From NCBI RefSeq assembly GCF_031455095.1, contig NZ_JAVDSB010000003.1:124001-188000 (forward strand): a DNA stretch of 64,000 nt, given 5' to 3'. Source of the DNA: Paenibacillus_E qinlingensis_A (lineage in GTDB: Bacteria > Bacillota > Bacilli > Paenibacillales > NBRC-103111). The position numbers were made by a program, and so were the translations under genes. The notes under the pieces were generated by a model that was not told the DNA's origin, ran no database searches, and saw only the letters and a program-made list of their open reading frames with translations. Below, one piece after another: positions 1-9,633 of the stretch (position 1 is its first letter; every line of letters starts with the position of its first letter).

Positions 1-1630
1 TGACTTGGCCTGGCTGTAATACGCCGCTCGTTGTTTGCGTGCCATCCAAGTAAATGGAGGTGTTCGCATGGAGTTGCAGGCTGTAAGATTGGCTGCCGCT
101 CGTTAGTGTAATGGCATTATTGTTGAGCGTCCCCGTAACAGTTCCAGTCAACTCGCCTGTCGTCGTCAATGGTGACACACTCTTGGTAACTTCAATGACG
201 GCTGCCACACTATTGTAGGCATAGGTTGTCAGGACATCGCCAACCTGCAGGGCGGATACGGTCGTGAATGCACCGTTTTTGTACACAATCGTCTGACTGC
301 CAAGTGGAATGCCTTGAAGTTGAGTAGAAGTAGTTACCAGCATGGTGCTATCGCTAATCGGATAAGACAACGTACCTGTAATCGTCGAAGCAAAATTGGT
401 TGGCGTGCCGCTGGTACCCACTGGCTGTGTCACTTCCACATAGCTGACGCCATAGTTATAGGAACGCGTGCTCACGATGTCACCGACTTGAATGCCAGAG
501 GCTGTGGTTGGCGATCCGTTCCGGAAGTACAGCACATTGCTGTTCATAGGGAGTGAGATGGTTTGCCCATTCGTTAAGAGGGTAAGTGTATTCCCTGTAA
601 TCGCGCTTGTCACCATGCCGGTCTTTACGCCAATGGCCTGTGTAGGCGTTGAGGGATTGCTTCCGCTTGGCTGTGTGACTTCAATATAAATGATGTAGCC
701 ATCATTGGATCGAATCTTCAGGACATCTCCCGTTTGCAAAGCCGATGGGCTGACTTTAGCGCCGTTCCGGTAAATAAACACATTAGGATCCAAGGTCAGA
801 TTAAGGTTCTGGCCGTTCGTACGTACGGTCAAAATATTGCTATTGACTGGTGCTAACACGGTTCCTGTTACAAGACCGTCAATATTATTTGGCAATTGAT
901 TACCTGCCCGATCCAGCAAAGCAGCAATTTGTGCGCGGGTTACAAGCTGTTTGGGACGGAATGTGTTATCTTCGAAACCATTCACAAGCCCTTTGTCGAC
1001 AGCAACTTTGACATACCCAACGGATCCAGCAGGAACGCTCGCTGCGTCCGAGAATGGCAGCCTTGCATTCATATTAGCTTCAGCTTCGTCCTGAAGTTTC
1101 AATGCTTTGACTAGGAGCGTCGTGGCCCACAACCGATCTGCTGGCTGATTTGGATTGACATTCGTATCGGACTCGGCGAATAGGTCGTTCTCTAGCGCTA
1201 CCGCAACATATCCGACGGCCCAGGAAGGTACACTCGCTGCGTCGTTGAAATTCAACTTGGTTGCTTTCTCTTCGGCGGATTCAGCTTGATCGCGAAGCCC
1301 CATTAATCGAACCGCTGCCGTGATTGCTTCTATGCGAGAGACCGTTTCTTGCGGTTTAAAGGTACCGTCAGGATACCCATCGAAAATGCGTCTAGAGACT
1401 AGACTCATGATGTAGTTTAAAGCCCATTCAAATTCTTTACCTTTGATATCTTTGAAGTCGAACTTGATTGCCGCAGAAGGGCGTTTGTCAAAGGATTGGC
1501 GTGAGTTGTTGGAACGATCATCGTCTTTGTGGTCGCGACCATTCTGTGCGAAGGCCGTAGTTCCCGTAGCCATCACAAGTGTAAGGGCTAACGTGGGTAC
1601 AAGCAGTTTTTTCATGCGCGAATACTTCAT
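1..1630 (-). CDS. SLH-domain surface protein, C-terminus beyond window (partial)
   Basis: Reading the minus strand from the ATG at 1630 gives an open frame of at least 543 residues that leaves the window. An AAGGAGAG ribosome binding site lies just upstream. The N-terminus is a signal peptide (basic start, hydrophobic core, probable cleavage after AFA near residue 28). Three S-layer homology modules follow at about residues 53-107, 122-178 and 190-243; SLH modules bind pyruvylated secondary cell-wall polymer. The remainder is at least four degenerate repeats of about 75-90 residues with a shared pattern (TG-V, NxxTLxxNGQ, YRNG, LQ-GDV, IEVTQP), probably small beta-barrels like those in other SLH proteins. 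The role is likely structural or adhesive at the cell surface; no catalytic domain is visible in the part present. Confidence 0.9.
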   Translation of the reverse strand, partial: MKYSRMKKLLVPTLALTLVMATGTTAFAQNGRDHKDDDRSNNSRQSFDKRPSAAIKFDFKDIKGKEFEWALNYIMSLVSRRIFDGYPDGTFKPQETVSRIEAITAAVRLMGLRDQAESAEEKATKLNFNDAASVPSWAVGYVAVALENDLFAESDTNVNPNQPADRLWATTLLVKALKLQDEAEANMNARLPFSDAASVPAGSVGYVKVAVDKGLVNGFEDNTFRPKQLVTRAQIAALLDRAGNQLPNNIDGLVTGTVLAPVNSNILTVRTNGQNLNLTLDPNVFIYRNGAKVSPSALQTGDVLKIRSNDGYIIYIEVTQPSGSNPSTPTQAIGVKTGMVTSAITGNTLTLLTNGQTISLPMNSNVLYFRNGSPTTASGIQVGDIVSTRSYNYGVSYVEVTQPVGTSGTPTNFASTITGTLSYPISDSTMLVTTSTQLQGIPLGSQTIVYKNGAFTTVSALQVGDVLTTYAYNSVAAVIEVTKSVSPLTTTGELTGTVTGTLNNNAITLTSGSQSYSLQLHANTSIYLDGTQTTSGVLQPGQV

Positions 1631-2038
1631 CTTTTCTTCTCTCCTTAATAAAATAAATGAGTAGAAAATTGCGATTATGCGGTGCTTGCTTGCGATGTTA
1701 AGCTAGTTAAACTATTCGGAAATAATTGGGTATTTCTGGGTGTTGACTTGCGAATAAAGGAAATTATTTTTTTATCGCTTCATATCATTAGCTTGGTTGC
1801 GCTTACGTGATACAGCGGCTATATAGAAGTGGATTTTCAAAGATTCTGGGGATATCCTCGGTCTTATTTTCAAAAATAAGTAATATATTTTTCTTAAAAC
1901 CTCATTGAACGAGAAGGAAAATAAAGCTAAATGAAGTAAGTATTAGATTAGGAAACATTTTGGGCTCAAAGGTAGTGCCCACGCCTTTCTCACATGACAC
2001 TATTCCTAGCATAGTATGTAGGAAGGTGGTGATGAAAA
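1631..2038. other. intergenic region between divergent genes
   Basis: This 408-bp AT-rich stretch separates the minus-strand SLH gene from the plus-strand membrane-protein gene, so it should hold both promoters. I see no convincing coding sequence. An inverted repeat CTTATTTT-CA-AAAATAAG lies at 1863-1880 and could be an operator or a small hairpin. A TTGACT hexamer lies at 1743-1748, but no good -10 box follows at standard spacing. Confidence 0.5.
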
Positions 2039-2329
2039 GTGACTAATACACTTGATGGGTGGATAATTTACACATTTTGGGGCATTTTTGGGTTTATGCT
2101 TATTGATTTTATTATCGCGTTCTTCAAATCCTTCTGGGAAGGCTCCTTTGGTCCTACACTCGTGTTAGGTTATTTAAAAGATGTCCTCTACTACGTACTG
2201 CCACTGACTGTACTATTGTCTATGACTGCCTTTGATCCTACAGGTTGGATTATCGTGATTTTTTACTTCCTGTGCGGTCTCGCTGTGATGATCAAGTACG
2301 TGCTAGATATCGTCAAAAGATTCCAATAG
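2039..2329 (+). CDS. small three-helix membrane protein, unknown function
   Basis: This 96-residue protein starts at GTG 2039, behind a GGAAGGTGGTG ribosome binding site; the ATG at 2032 is out of frame and stops at once. It has hydrophobic segments at about residues 8-30, 48-64 and 70-88, short polar loops and a basic C-terminus (KRFQ), so it should be an integral membrane protein. I do not recognise the family. Size and topology loosely recall phage-type holins, but there is no lysis gene nearby. It lies 89 bp upstream of the FtsH-like gene on the same strand, separated by a strong hairpin, so the two may be co-transcribed and work together. Confidence 0.75.
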   Translation: MTNTLDGWIIYTFWGIFGFMLIDFIIAFFKSFWEGSFGPTLVLGYLKDVLYYVLPLTVLLSMTAFDPTGWIIVIFYFLCGLAVMIKYVLDIVKRFQ

Positions 2330-2340
2330 TGTCTTTGCTG

Positions 2341-2362
2341 AGGCCCTGCTTAAGCAGGGCCT
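2341..2362 (+). terminator. perfect palindromic hairpin, partial terminator or attenuator
   Basis: The stem AGGCCCTGCTT/AAGCAGGGCCT is a perfect 22-base palindrome immediately after the small membrane-protein gene. The T run (TTTTT) starts about ten bases after the stem, so it is not a textbook terminator. It may reduce readthrough into the FtsH-like gene or stabilise the upstream mRNA end. Confidence 0.5.
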
Positions 2363-2418
2363 AGATATGAGTTTTTCATAGGGATATTCAAACTTTATTA
2401 TATGAAGGAAGTGTAGCC

Positions 2419-4152
2419 ATGAGGAGATATCAATGGATTAGATGGCGAAAGTTAATCCTCTGGCTTATAGCCATTGCCTTGCTTTTTGGGCTGTTATGGG
2501 CAGGTGGGCCAACCGCTTGGGGGATTGCGATTAGTATTGCGACATTATTAATGCAACTGGTTTTCGCAATGGCCTTTATGATTATTCAGTTTGTTGCACT
2601 CTTCTGGTTCCTAGCGAGAGGGCGAACGTACTGGATTCTGCCTGGAGAGACGGGATCGACATGGGATGATTATCGTGGGAATCCTGAGATTGTGGAGAAT
2701 GCGAAACGAATCGTTACCTTGTTAAAAGGAGTCAAGGAGTTCAAGGAGATGGGCGGCGAAGCGATTCGCGGATTGCTGCTCTGCGGACCGCCGGGGACCG
2801 GTAAATCCTACTTGGCTCAGGTTATTGCGAATGAGGCACAAGTACCGTTTGCATATGCTTCAGCGCCGAGTTTTCAAAACATGTTCTTCGGTGTTGGTAA
2901 CTTAAAGGTTATGGGTATTTACAAAAAAGCGCGCAAGCTGGCTCGCGTCTATGGGGCATGTATCATCTTTATTGACGAGATTGATGCGATTGGGATGAGT
3001 CGTCAAGGCGGTGCTGGCGGTGGAATGATGGGCATGATGGGGATGGGCGGCGGTTCAGGCCTACTGAACGAGCTACTCCTTCAGATGGACCCTCCTAACA
3101 TTGACACGTCTAAGATTGTAAAGATGCTTCGTTCACTCGGTCTACGCCGTAAAAAAGCAGAAAGACCTCCCGTACTAACCGTAGCAGCAACCAACCTGCC
3201 TGATGTACTGGATTCAGCTTTGTTGCGACCAGGTCGGTTCGATCGGCAACTGTGGGTAGATGTTCCTGACTATGACGGTCGGGTTGATATTTTCCAATAC
3301 TATTTGAAAAAAGTCAAGCTTGATGAAACCTTAACCGCAGAGAAAGCTGGTCTTGATTCCATTGGATACAGCCCTGCGCAAATTAAACATATCGTCAACG
3401 AAGCTGTCGTTATTGCCCATCAACGTGGGGCGCAAGCTGCCAGTTATGAGGATTTCCGTGCCGCTATGGAAACGTATGAGTGGGGGCTCAAACAACCACT
3501 CCGCTCGATGCGTGATGATGAGAAGCGGAATGTCGCGTATCACGAAGCAGGTCATGCCGTGGCACAGTTCCTGCTTAAGCCTCACGAACGTGTTTGGAAA
3601 GTGACCATCGTTCGGCGTGGCGGCGCTCTTGGACTTTCGGCCACGAAGGAGACGCATGAGCGTTATAATCGCAGTGATTCTGAGATGCTGGCAGAGATTC
3701 AGGTTTGTCTAGCAGCTCGTGCGGTAGAAGATGAATTTTTGCACAAGAAATTAAATGGGGTTACTTCTGACCTTCAACATGCAACTCAAATTGCAGGTGC
3801 ATATCTCGGAATGCTCGGGATGGGCGATGAGCTGTTCAGCTTCTTGGCGGTCGGTTCGCGAACGGACGGACTCAAGGCGCTGCGCCCACAAATCAATGAG
3901 CTTCTCAAAGAGCAAATGCTCGAAGTGAAGAAACTCGTACTCGATTATACGGATTTCGTTCATAAGATTGCGGAAGAGCTGTTGAAACGGGAAGATTTGA
4001 CCGGTGATGAAATTGAAGAGATTTTCACGGAACTGTACGGGGATTCGCGTCCTAGAGCGATTGAAGTGAAACCTGTGGCATTGAAAAAGCTAGCCATGGA
4101 GAAATCGTTAGTCGTCATCGATGACATGGAAGAGGATCTCAAGGATTCTTAA
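2419..4152 (+). CDS. FtsH-like membrane AAA+ zinc metalloprotease
   Basis: 577 residues. Two hydrophobic segments (about 11-30 and 35-65) form a membrane hairpin. The AAA domain follows, with Walker A GPPGTGKS at 123-130, Walker B IIFIDEID around 182-189, and a second region of homology ending in LLRPGRFDRQ near 268-277. The peptidase has HEAGH at 375-379 and a third zinc ligand Asp at about 451 in the FtsH-like context TSDLQHAT. It should degrade membrane or cytosolic proteins using ATP. Three points differ from housekeeping FtsH. The extracytoplasmic loop between the membrane segments is nearly absent. A Gly/Met-rich stretch follows Walker B (about 198-214). About 25 extra residues precede the VAATN motif (about 225-252). 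It is therefore probably a paralogue with a specialised substrate rather than the essential FtsH. All catalytic residues are present. Confidence 0.9.
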   Translation: MRRYQWIRWRKLILWLIAIALLFGLLWAGGPTAWGIAISIATLLMQLVFAMAFMIIQFVALFWFLARGRTYWILPGETGSTWDDYRGNPEIVENAKRIVTLLKGVKEFKEMGGEAIRGLLLCGPPGTGKSYLAQVIANEAQVPFAYASAPSFQNMFFGVGNLKVMGIYKKARKLARVYGACIIFIDEIDAIGMSRQGGAGGGMMGMMGMGGGSGLLNELLLQMDPPNIDTSKIVKMLRSLGLRRKKAERPPVLTVAATNLPDVLDSALLRPGRFDRQLWVDVPDYDGRVDIFQYYLKKVKLDETLTAEKAGLDSIGYSPAQIKHIVNEAVVIAHQRGAQAASYEDFRAAMETYEWGLKQPLRSMRDDEKRNVAYHEAGHAVAQFLLKPHERVWKVTIVRRGGALGLSATKETHERYNRSDSEMLAEIQVCLAARAVEDEFLHKKLNGVTSDLQHATQIAGAYLGMLGMGDELFSFLAVGSRTDGLKALRPQINELLKEQMLEVKKLVLDYTDFVHKIAEELLKREDLTGDEIEEIFTELYGDSRPRAIEVKPVALKKLAMEKSLVVIDDMEEDLKDS

Positions 4153-4287
4153 TTTTCTAATTGATATGGAATAAACTTGGCGTTGCCTCCTTTTTGGCTA
4201 TTGTGGTCGGAAGGGGGCAATTTGCCATTGGAAGGGTAAGAGATCGATAGCAGCTATCTAGAGACGAGAACAAAGGAGAATTCGATC

Positions 4288-5943
4288 ATGGATTATGATG
4301 CAATTGTAGTTGGAGCGGGACTAGCGGGCTTAGTGGCGACAGTGGAAATCGCGGATGCGGGCAAAAAGGTGCTGCTGCTGGATCAGGAACCAGAAGCTTC
4401 CTTTGGCGGACAAGCCTGGTGGTCATTTGGCGGTTTATTTTTAGTGAATTCCCCCGAACAGCGTCGGCTTGGAATTAAGGACTCTTTGGATCTAGCTTGG
4501 CAGGATTGGCAGGGTGCTGCTGGCTTTGATCGTGTAGACGACGAGGACTATTGGGGCCGCAAATGGGCGGAGGCCTATGTTGAGTTCGCCGCTGGGGAAA
4601 AACGTGAATGGCTGAAAGCCATGGGGATCCGTTTCTTCCCCGTTGTCGGATGGGCGGAACGTGGCGGCTACTTAGCGGAGGGGCATGGCAACTCGGTACC
4701 TCGTTTCCACATTGTGTGGGGGACAGGCCCTGGCATCATTGCCCCTTTTGAACAACGGATAAGGGAGCATAGGAAGCAGGGGCGCGTCGACTATATGCCC
4801 CGGCATCGTGTGAACGAGCTTATTCAAAGCGGTGGGGGCATTACCGGTGTTCGGGGATCTGTGCTTGTGGCTAGCACAGCCGCACGCGGGGAAGCGAGTT
4901 CGCGTGAGGTGCTGGGTGAGTTCGAATACCATGCGCAGGCGGTAATTGTAAGTAGTGGCGGTATTGGCGCTAATCACGAATTAGTCCGCCAATATTGGCC
5001 GAGTCGGCTGGGTGAAGCTCCCAAGCGGATGCTCTCAGGCGTGCCAGCCCATGTCGATGGTCGCATGCTCGCCATTACAGAGCAATCCGGAGGTCGAATT
5101 GTGAATCGGGACCGGATGTGGCATTACACAGAAGGAATTAAGAATTGGAATCCCGTGTGGCATAAGCATGGCATTCGAATTCTCCCAGGTACGTCGTCAT
5201 TATGGTTGGATGCACGTGGTCAGCGCTTTCCTGCACCTAACTTTCCAGGGTTTGATACTTTAGGCACGTTAGAGACGATCCAGAAGTCTGGTTACGACTA
5301 TTCGTGGTTTATTTTGACGCAGAAAATAATTGAAAAAGAATTCGCCTTGTCAGGCTCTGAACAGAATCCCGATTTAACGGGAAAAAGCATACGCAAAGTA
5401 TTGTCCAGAGCACTGCCAGGAGCAATGGCTCCGGTGCAAGCTTTTATGGATAAGGGAGAGGATTTCGTCGTTGCTCCGACATTGGCAGAGCTAGTCGCTG
5501 GTATGAATGCAGTGACAGGGGAGACATTGCTTGATTTTGAGCATATTGAACGGCAAATGAAGGCAAGGGATCGCGAAATCGCGAACACCTTTACGAAGGA
5601 TCTGCAAATCACGGCCATTCGAGGCGCGCGTAACTATATCGGTGATAAATTAATTCGTGTTGCGAAGCCGCATCGTATGCTGGACCCTGTGAATGGACCG
5701 CTTATCGCGGTGCGATTGAATATTGTTAGTCGCAAAACCTTGGGAGGCTTACAAACGGACTTATCCGGTCGCGTTCTGAATCAGGCGGGTGAGGCGATTC
5801 CTGGCATGTATGCTGCCGGTGAGGCAAGCGGCTTCGGTGGCGGCGGGCTGCACGGGTATCGTGCGTTGGAGGGGACTTTTCTAGGAGGCTGCTTGTTTAC
5901 CGGACGCGTTGCTGGGCGAGCTGTTGTGAAGGAGCTGGAGTAA
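4288..5943 (+). CDS. FAD-binding dehydrogenase (fumarate reductase/ketosteroid dehydrogenase-like flavoprotein)
   Basis: 551 residues; ATG 4288 follows an AAAGGAG site. The N-terminus has the dinucleotide-binding signature GAGLAG (residues 8-13) with an acidic residue ending the second strand (LLLDQE). The C-terminus has the matching FAD motif, GMYAAGEASGFGGGGLHGYR, at about 509-528. Between them is a substrate-capping domain of the fumarate-reductase/KsdD type. Family members oxidise or reduce C-C single and double bonds of steroids or carboxylates using FAD; the substrate here cannot be read from the sequence. It stands alone between the FtsH-like gene and a terminator at 6144, and no electron-transfer partner is adjacent. 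Family assignment is firm, function is inference. Confidence 0.85.
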   Translation: MDYDAIVVGAGLAGLVATVEIADAGKKVLLLDQEPEASFGGQAWWSFGGLFLVNSPEQRRLGIKDSLDLAWQDWQGAAGFDRVDDEDYWGRKWAEAYVEFAAGEKREWLKAMGIRFFPVVGWAERGGYLAEGHGNSVPRFHIVWGTGPGIIAPFEQRIREHRKQGRVDYMPRHRVNELIQSGGGITGVRGSVLVASTAARGEASSREVLGEFEYHAQAVIVSSGGIGANHELVRQYWPSRLGEAPKRMLSGVPAHVDGRMLAITEQSGGRIVNRDRMWHYTEGIKNWNPVWHKHGIRILPGTSSLWLDARGQRFPAPNFPGFDTLGTLETIQKSGYDYSWFILTQKIIEKEFALSGSEQNPDLTGKSIRKVLSRALPGAMAPVQAFMDKGEDFVVAPTLAELVAGMNAVTGETLLDFEHIERQMKARDREIANTFTKDLQITAIRGARNYIGDKLIRVAKPHRMLDPVNGPLIAVRLNIVSRKTLGGLQTDLSGRVLNQAGEAIPGMYAAGEASGFGGGGLHGYRALEGTFLGGCLFTGRVAGRAVVKELE

Positions 5944-6143
5944 GGATAAAAAGTAAGATACGGGGACGATTGCTTGGAATTAATGAATCTTCTTCAGCAC
6001 AGGCGAGTGCGAAAAAGATAGAACTAATGAATGATTGAACTATCCGGTAAGGTTAGCTCAAACAAACCTAGGAGCATATCAGTTGGCAGCTCTAAGTAAA
6101 AATATCCCAATACCTTAAATAACTCTCCTAATCTCCTTAAGTT

Positions 6144-6171
6144 TACCGCTTTCATTGAAAGCGGTATTTTT
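6144..6171 (+). terminator. rho-independent terminator
   Basis: A ten-base-pair stem TACCGCTTTC/GAAAGCGGTA with a three-base loop is followed by TTTTTCT. It lies 200 bp downstream of the flavoprotein gene and should end that transcript. Confidence 0.85.
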
Positions 6172-6240
6172 CTATGATTAAGGTATCAACTACGAGACAG
6201 CATCCTACTTTGCAAGAGGAGAGGGTGATCGGAGAAATTA

Positions 6241-6254
6241 TGTAATCGCTTACC
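6241..6254 (+). promoter_or_regulatory. cre-like site (CcpA catabolite repression)
   Basis: TGTAATCGCTTACC matches the cre consensus TGWAARCGYTWNCW at 12 of 14 positions. It lies 51 bp before the start of the secreted beta-helix/dockerin protein, a position that fits carbon-source repression. The assignment is from consensus only. Confidence 0.45.
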
Positions 6255-6304
6255 AATAGCATTTGAATCAGGGTTGATCGGTTCTAATCCAAGGGAGGTA
6301 TACA

Positions 6305-9300
6305 ATGCGTAGTTTCAAGAAAATGGTCTCATCCGTATCCATGATGGCAATTGTTCTAAGTTTGTGGAGTCCTGGTATTTCGAGTGCAGCAACACCAATT
6401 GCTGATGCCAATTCATCCATTTTTGGTCCGAATGTGTACGTATTCGACCCCGATATGCCTGCTGCTGACATTCAGAGTGCTGTAAATGCGGTGTTCACAA
6501 GACAAGAGTCCAACGAATTTGGGACGGAAAGGGATGCCTTTCTTTTTAAACCAGGAACGTATAATGGGAATTACTTTATTGGGTTTAACACACAAGCGTC
6601 AGGGCTGGGACTGAATCCAGATGATGTGTTGATCAATGGTGGACTGAATGTAAATGCGGATTGGGATAACGGCAATGCCACTCGTAACTTTTGGCGTGGA
6701 ATTGAAAATCTGAGCATTAATCCAACCTTTAATTATACACCGCCTGCACCGGCTCATTTCTCAGCAGGTACGACGCAAATCGCTGTTTCACAAGCGGCAC
6801 CACTCCGGCGATTACATATCAAAGGGAAATTAAATTTGTTCGATTTTGATGCGGGTTGGGGTGCAGGATGGGCAAGTGGCGGATTCCTCGCGGATTCCAT
6901 CGTAGATGGTCAAGTAACACCGGCTTCACAGCAACAATGGTTTTCGCGAAATAGTCAGTGGTCGAGTTGGTCGAATGGGGTTTGGAATATGGTTTTTGTC
7001 GGTGACAAGAATACGCCAACAGGCAACTTCCCGGATCCGCCTTATACGGTTGTGGAGAACACACCAGTCATTAGAGAGAAGCCGTATCTCTACATCAACA
7101 ACGCAAATGAGTATCAGGTATTCGTTCCTTCGCTGACTCAGAATACTCAAGGTGCAAGCTGGGCCAATGGTCCAACACCCGGAGATTCCATTGGGATGGA
7201 CCAATTCTATATTGTTCGCGCCGACGTTCCTGCAACAACAAGTGCTGCGAATATCAATGCTGCTTTGGCGGATGGCAAGAATTTGCTATTCACGCCGGGA
7301 ATTTATCACATTAATGATACGATTCGTATCACTCGTGCGAATACAGTTGTACTGGGCATCGGGATGCCAACGCTTATTCCAATGACAGATAAGCCAGCTA
7401 TGACCATTGCCGATGTCGATGGCGTGAAGGTCGCAGGGTTGTTGTATGAAGCGGGGCCCAATGCAACCTCATCCTTATTAGAAGTTGGGCCAGCTGGCAG
7501 TTCAACGGATCACTCGGCAAATCCAACTTCGTTGCACGATTTATTTTTCCGCACAGGTGGAGCTGTCGTTGGTGAAAATAAAGCACAGATGACCATTAAT
7601 AGTGATGACATTATTGGTGATCATTTCTGGATGTGGCGTGCAGACCATGGTGCTGGTGCAGGTTGGACAGAGAACGTTTCAACGAATGGACTTATCGTGA
7701 ATGGCGATGATGTTACTCTCTACGGCTTATTCAACGAGCATCATAATGAATATCAAACCCTATGGAACGGGAATGGCGGTCGTGTTTACTTTTATCAGTC
7801 TGAGATTCCGTATGATGTTCCGAATCAAGCCGCTTGGATGGACGGAAGCAAGAATGGTTATGCCTCGTATAAAGTCGCTGACACCGTCACGACACATGAA
7901 GCTTGGGGCTTAGGTGTGTACTCCTATTTCCGAGATGCAGCGGTGAAGCTGGACAATGCCATTGAGGTACCAGATGCACCAGGGGTGAAAATCCATCATG
8001 CAACGACCATTTGGTTGAATGGTACGGCGGGAAGCGAAATTACACACATTATTAATGGTATTGGCGGTCGCGTGTATGGCACATCGGGCAGTTCACAGAG
8101 ACAGACGCTTAACTTCTATGGTACGGATGCTGGTGATACGATAGCGCCAAGTGTGCCTACGAATCTGGTTCTCAAAGAAACAGCAGCACATGATCGTGTC
8201 AAAATCGGTTGGACCGCATCGACAGATAACCTCAACGTGACGGGATATGAAGTGTACCGGGATGGTACGCGCATTGGTCAAACCACGACGACAGAATATC
8301 TGGATACGACGGTAAAACCATTGACGACTTACAGCTATACGGTGAAAGCCAAAGATGGCGGGAATAACTTCTCCGCTCTCAGTTCAGCGTTAAGTGTAAC
8401 AACGCCAAAGAGAGCATTAGACCGCTCGACCTGGACAGTGACAACAACGTCTGGAGGTTCGGCAGGCAATCTAATTGATGGTGATCTGGGAACGCGTTGG
8501 AGCTCAGGCAAGTCAATGTCGCCGTCGCCAGAGCAATCATTCACCATTGATATGAAAGTTTCAACAACGATCAACAGTATTGAAATGGATTCCTCGGGCA
8601 GCAATAATGACTATGCGCGCGGATATGCGATTTACGTATCCAATGATGGTGTCACATGGGGAAGTCCAATAGCAACGGGAGCTGGTACGAATAAGCTTGT
8701 GACGGCTGACTTTGCACCACAGCGTGTTCGTTATTTCAAAGTTGTGCAGACTGCTACGAATTCTAGCTGGTGGTCTGTCCATGAGGTGAGAGTGTATGGA
8801 GCTATTCCACCTTCAGCAGTCATTGAAGGCCCACCTACGGTTACAAGCGGGCAATCCTTTGATACGACAATAAGTCTGACGGATGTCGTTTCCAGCGTGT
8901 ATGCACAAGATATTCAATTGACTTATGACGCCGGTTTGCTTGTTTTTGACTCGGTAGAATCTTTGAATCCTGCAATTACGATTATTGGGCAAAAGAATGA
9001 AGGCGGACATTTGCGCATTCTGACTGCGAATTTGTTGAATGGGGATGTCAACGGACCTTTGATGACCCTGCATTGGCGAGCTTTAGCACCAGCAGACAAT
9101 GTGAGCACAACAATCTCGTTGGACAGTTTAGCCCTAGCAGATCTTCAAACAGCAACGAATCTATCCCCAGATTCTCAAACTATTCTGGTCAAAGCGATTA
9201 TTGACCTGACGATTCTAAACGGTAAGATCGCAACCGCTCAAGCCATCTATGATGGCGCTGTGGAAGGAACGGCGAGTGGTCAATATGCGGTAGGGTCGAA

Positions 9301-9619
9301 AGCTGACTTGTTAACGGCAATTGATACTGCGCGAAGTGTGGCGGCGAGTCCTAATGTGACGAAGGCGCAAGTCACACAAGCTATAGCTAATCTTCAACAG
9401 GCCTTGGAAGACTTTGATGATAAGAAATTCAGTGGTATGGAAGGCGATCTGAATAATGATGGCATCTTTAATATCATTGATTTGGCAAATGTAGCAGCAG
9501 CTTATGGTAAGACATCCGCAGACACGGATTGGGCACAGTTTAAGAAAGCGGACTTTAACAAAGATGGCAAAGTAGATCTGGTTGATCTAGCAGCAGTGGC
9601 ACAACGTATTCTGCAATAA
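6305..9619 (+). CDS. secreted beta-helix protein with FN3, F5/8C, cohesin-like, FIVAR and dockerin modules
   Basis: 1104 residues with a signal peptide (cleavage after ISSA, about residue 29). Residues about 35-605 form a right-handed beta-helix region (GTY, GIYHINDTI, VVLGIG motifs) of a family often labelled coagulation factor 5/8 or adenylyl cyclase in databases; the second label has no support here. Then come a fibronectin type III module (610-700), an F5/8 type C discoidin-like carbohydrate-binding module (700-835), a cohesin-like module (about 838-965, ending in the typical D-LTI region), a FIVAR helical module (968-1040) and a type I dockerin (1045-1104). The dockerin has two calcium-loop repeats, DLNNDGIFNIID at about 1048 and DFNKDGKVDLVD at about 1083. 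It is probably a polysaccharide-active enzyme that docks to a cohesin partner, perhaps the product of the next gene. Cohesin and dockerin in one chain is unusual. Confidence 0.85.
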   Translation: MRSFKKMVSSVSMMAIVLSLWSPGISSAATPIADANSSIFGPNVYVFDPDMPAADIQSAVNAVFTRQESNEFGTERDAFLFKPGTYNGNYFIGFNTQASGLGLNPDDVLINGGLNVNADWDNGNATRNFWRGIENLSINPTFNYTPPAPAHFSAGTTQIAVSQAAPLRRLHIKGKLNLFDFDAGWGAGWASGGFLADSIVDGQVTPASQQQWFSRNSQWSSWSNGVWNMVFVGDKNTPTGNFPDPPYTVVENTPVIREKPYLYINNANEYQVFVPSLTQNTQGASWANGPTPGDSIGMDQFYIVRADVPATTSAANINAALADGKNLLFTPGIYHINDTIRITRANTVVLGIGMPTLIPMTDKPAMTIADVDGVKVAGLLYEAGPNATSSLLEVGPAGSSTDHSANPTSLHDLFFRTGGAVVGENKAQMTINSDDIIGDHFWMWRADHGAGAGWTENVSTNGLIVNGDDVTLYGLFNEHHNEYQTLWNGNGGRVYFYQSEIPYDVPNQAAWMDGSKNGYASYKVADTVTTHEAWGLGVYSYFRDAAVKLDNAIEVPDAPGVKIHHATTIWLNGTAGSEITHIINGIGGRVYGTSGSSQRQTLNFYGTDAGDTIAPSVPTNLVLKETAAHDRVKIGWTASTDNLNVTGYEVYRDGTRIGQTTTTEYLDTTVKPLTTYSYTVKAKDGGNNFSALSSALSVTTPKRALDRSTWTVTTTSGGSAGNLIDGDLGTRWSSGKSMSPSPEQSFTIDMKVSTTINSIEMDSSGSNNDYARGYAIYVSNDGVTWGSPIATGAGTNKLVTADFAPQRVRYFKVVQTATNSSWWSVHEVRVYGAIPPSAVIEGPPTVTSGQSFDTTISLTDVVSSVYAQDIQLTYDAGLLVFDSVESLNPAITIIGQKNEGGHLRILTANLLNGDVNGPLMTLHWRALAPADNVSTTISLDSLALADLQTATNLSPDSQTILVKAIIDLTILNGKIATAQAIYDGAVEGTASGQYAVGSKADLLTAIDTARSVAASPNVTKAQVTQAIANLQQALEDFDDKKFSGMEGDLNNDGIFNIIDLANVAAAYGKTSADTDWAQFKKADFNKDGKVDLVDLAAVAQRILQ

Positions 9620-9633
9620 AAGTCGTTAACTAA

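Larger units (their letters stand above)
5944..6304. other. intergenic region with terminator and cre-like site
   Basis: This 361-bp gap has no believable gene. It holds a clear terminator at 6144-6171, a catabolite-responsive-element-like sequence at 6241-6254, and the GGGAGGT ribosome binding site of the next gene near 6293. Confidence 0.6.

Noticed and set aside
6305..8130. Adenylyl cyclase annotation for the beta-helix region
   Set aside because: No cyclase motif is visible; secretion and surface modules argue for a polysaccharide-related role.
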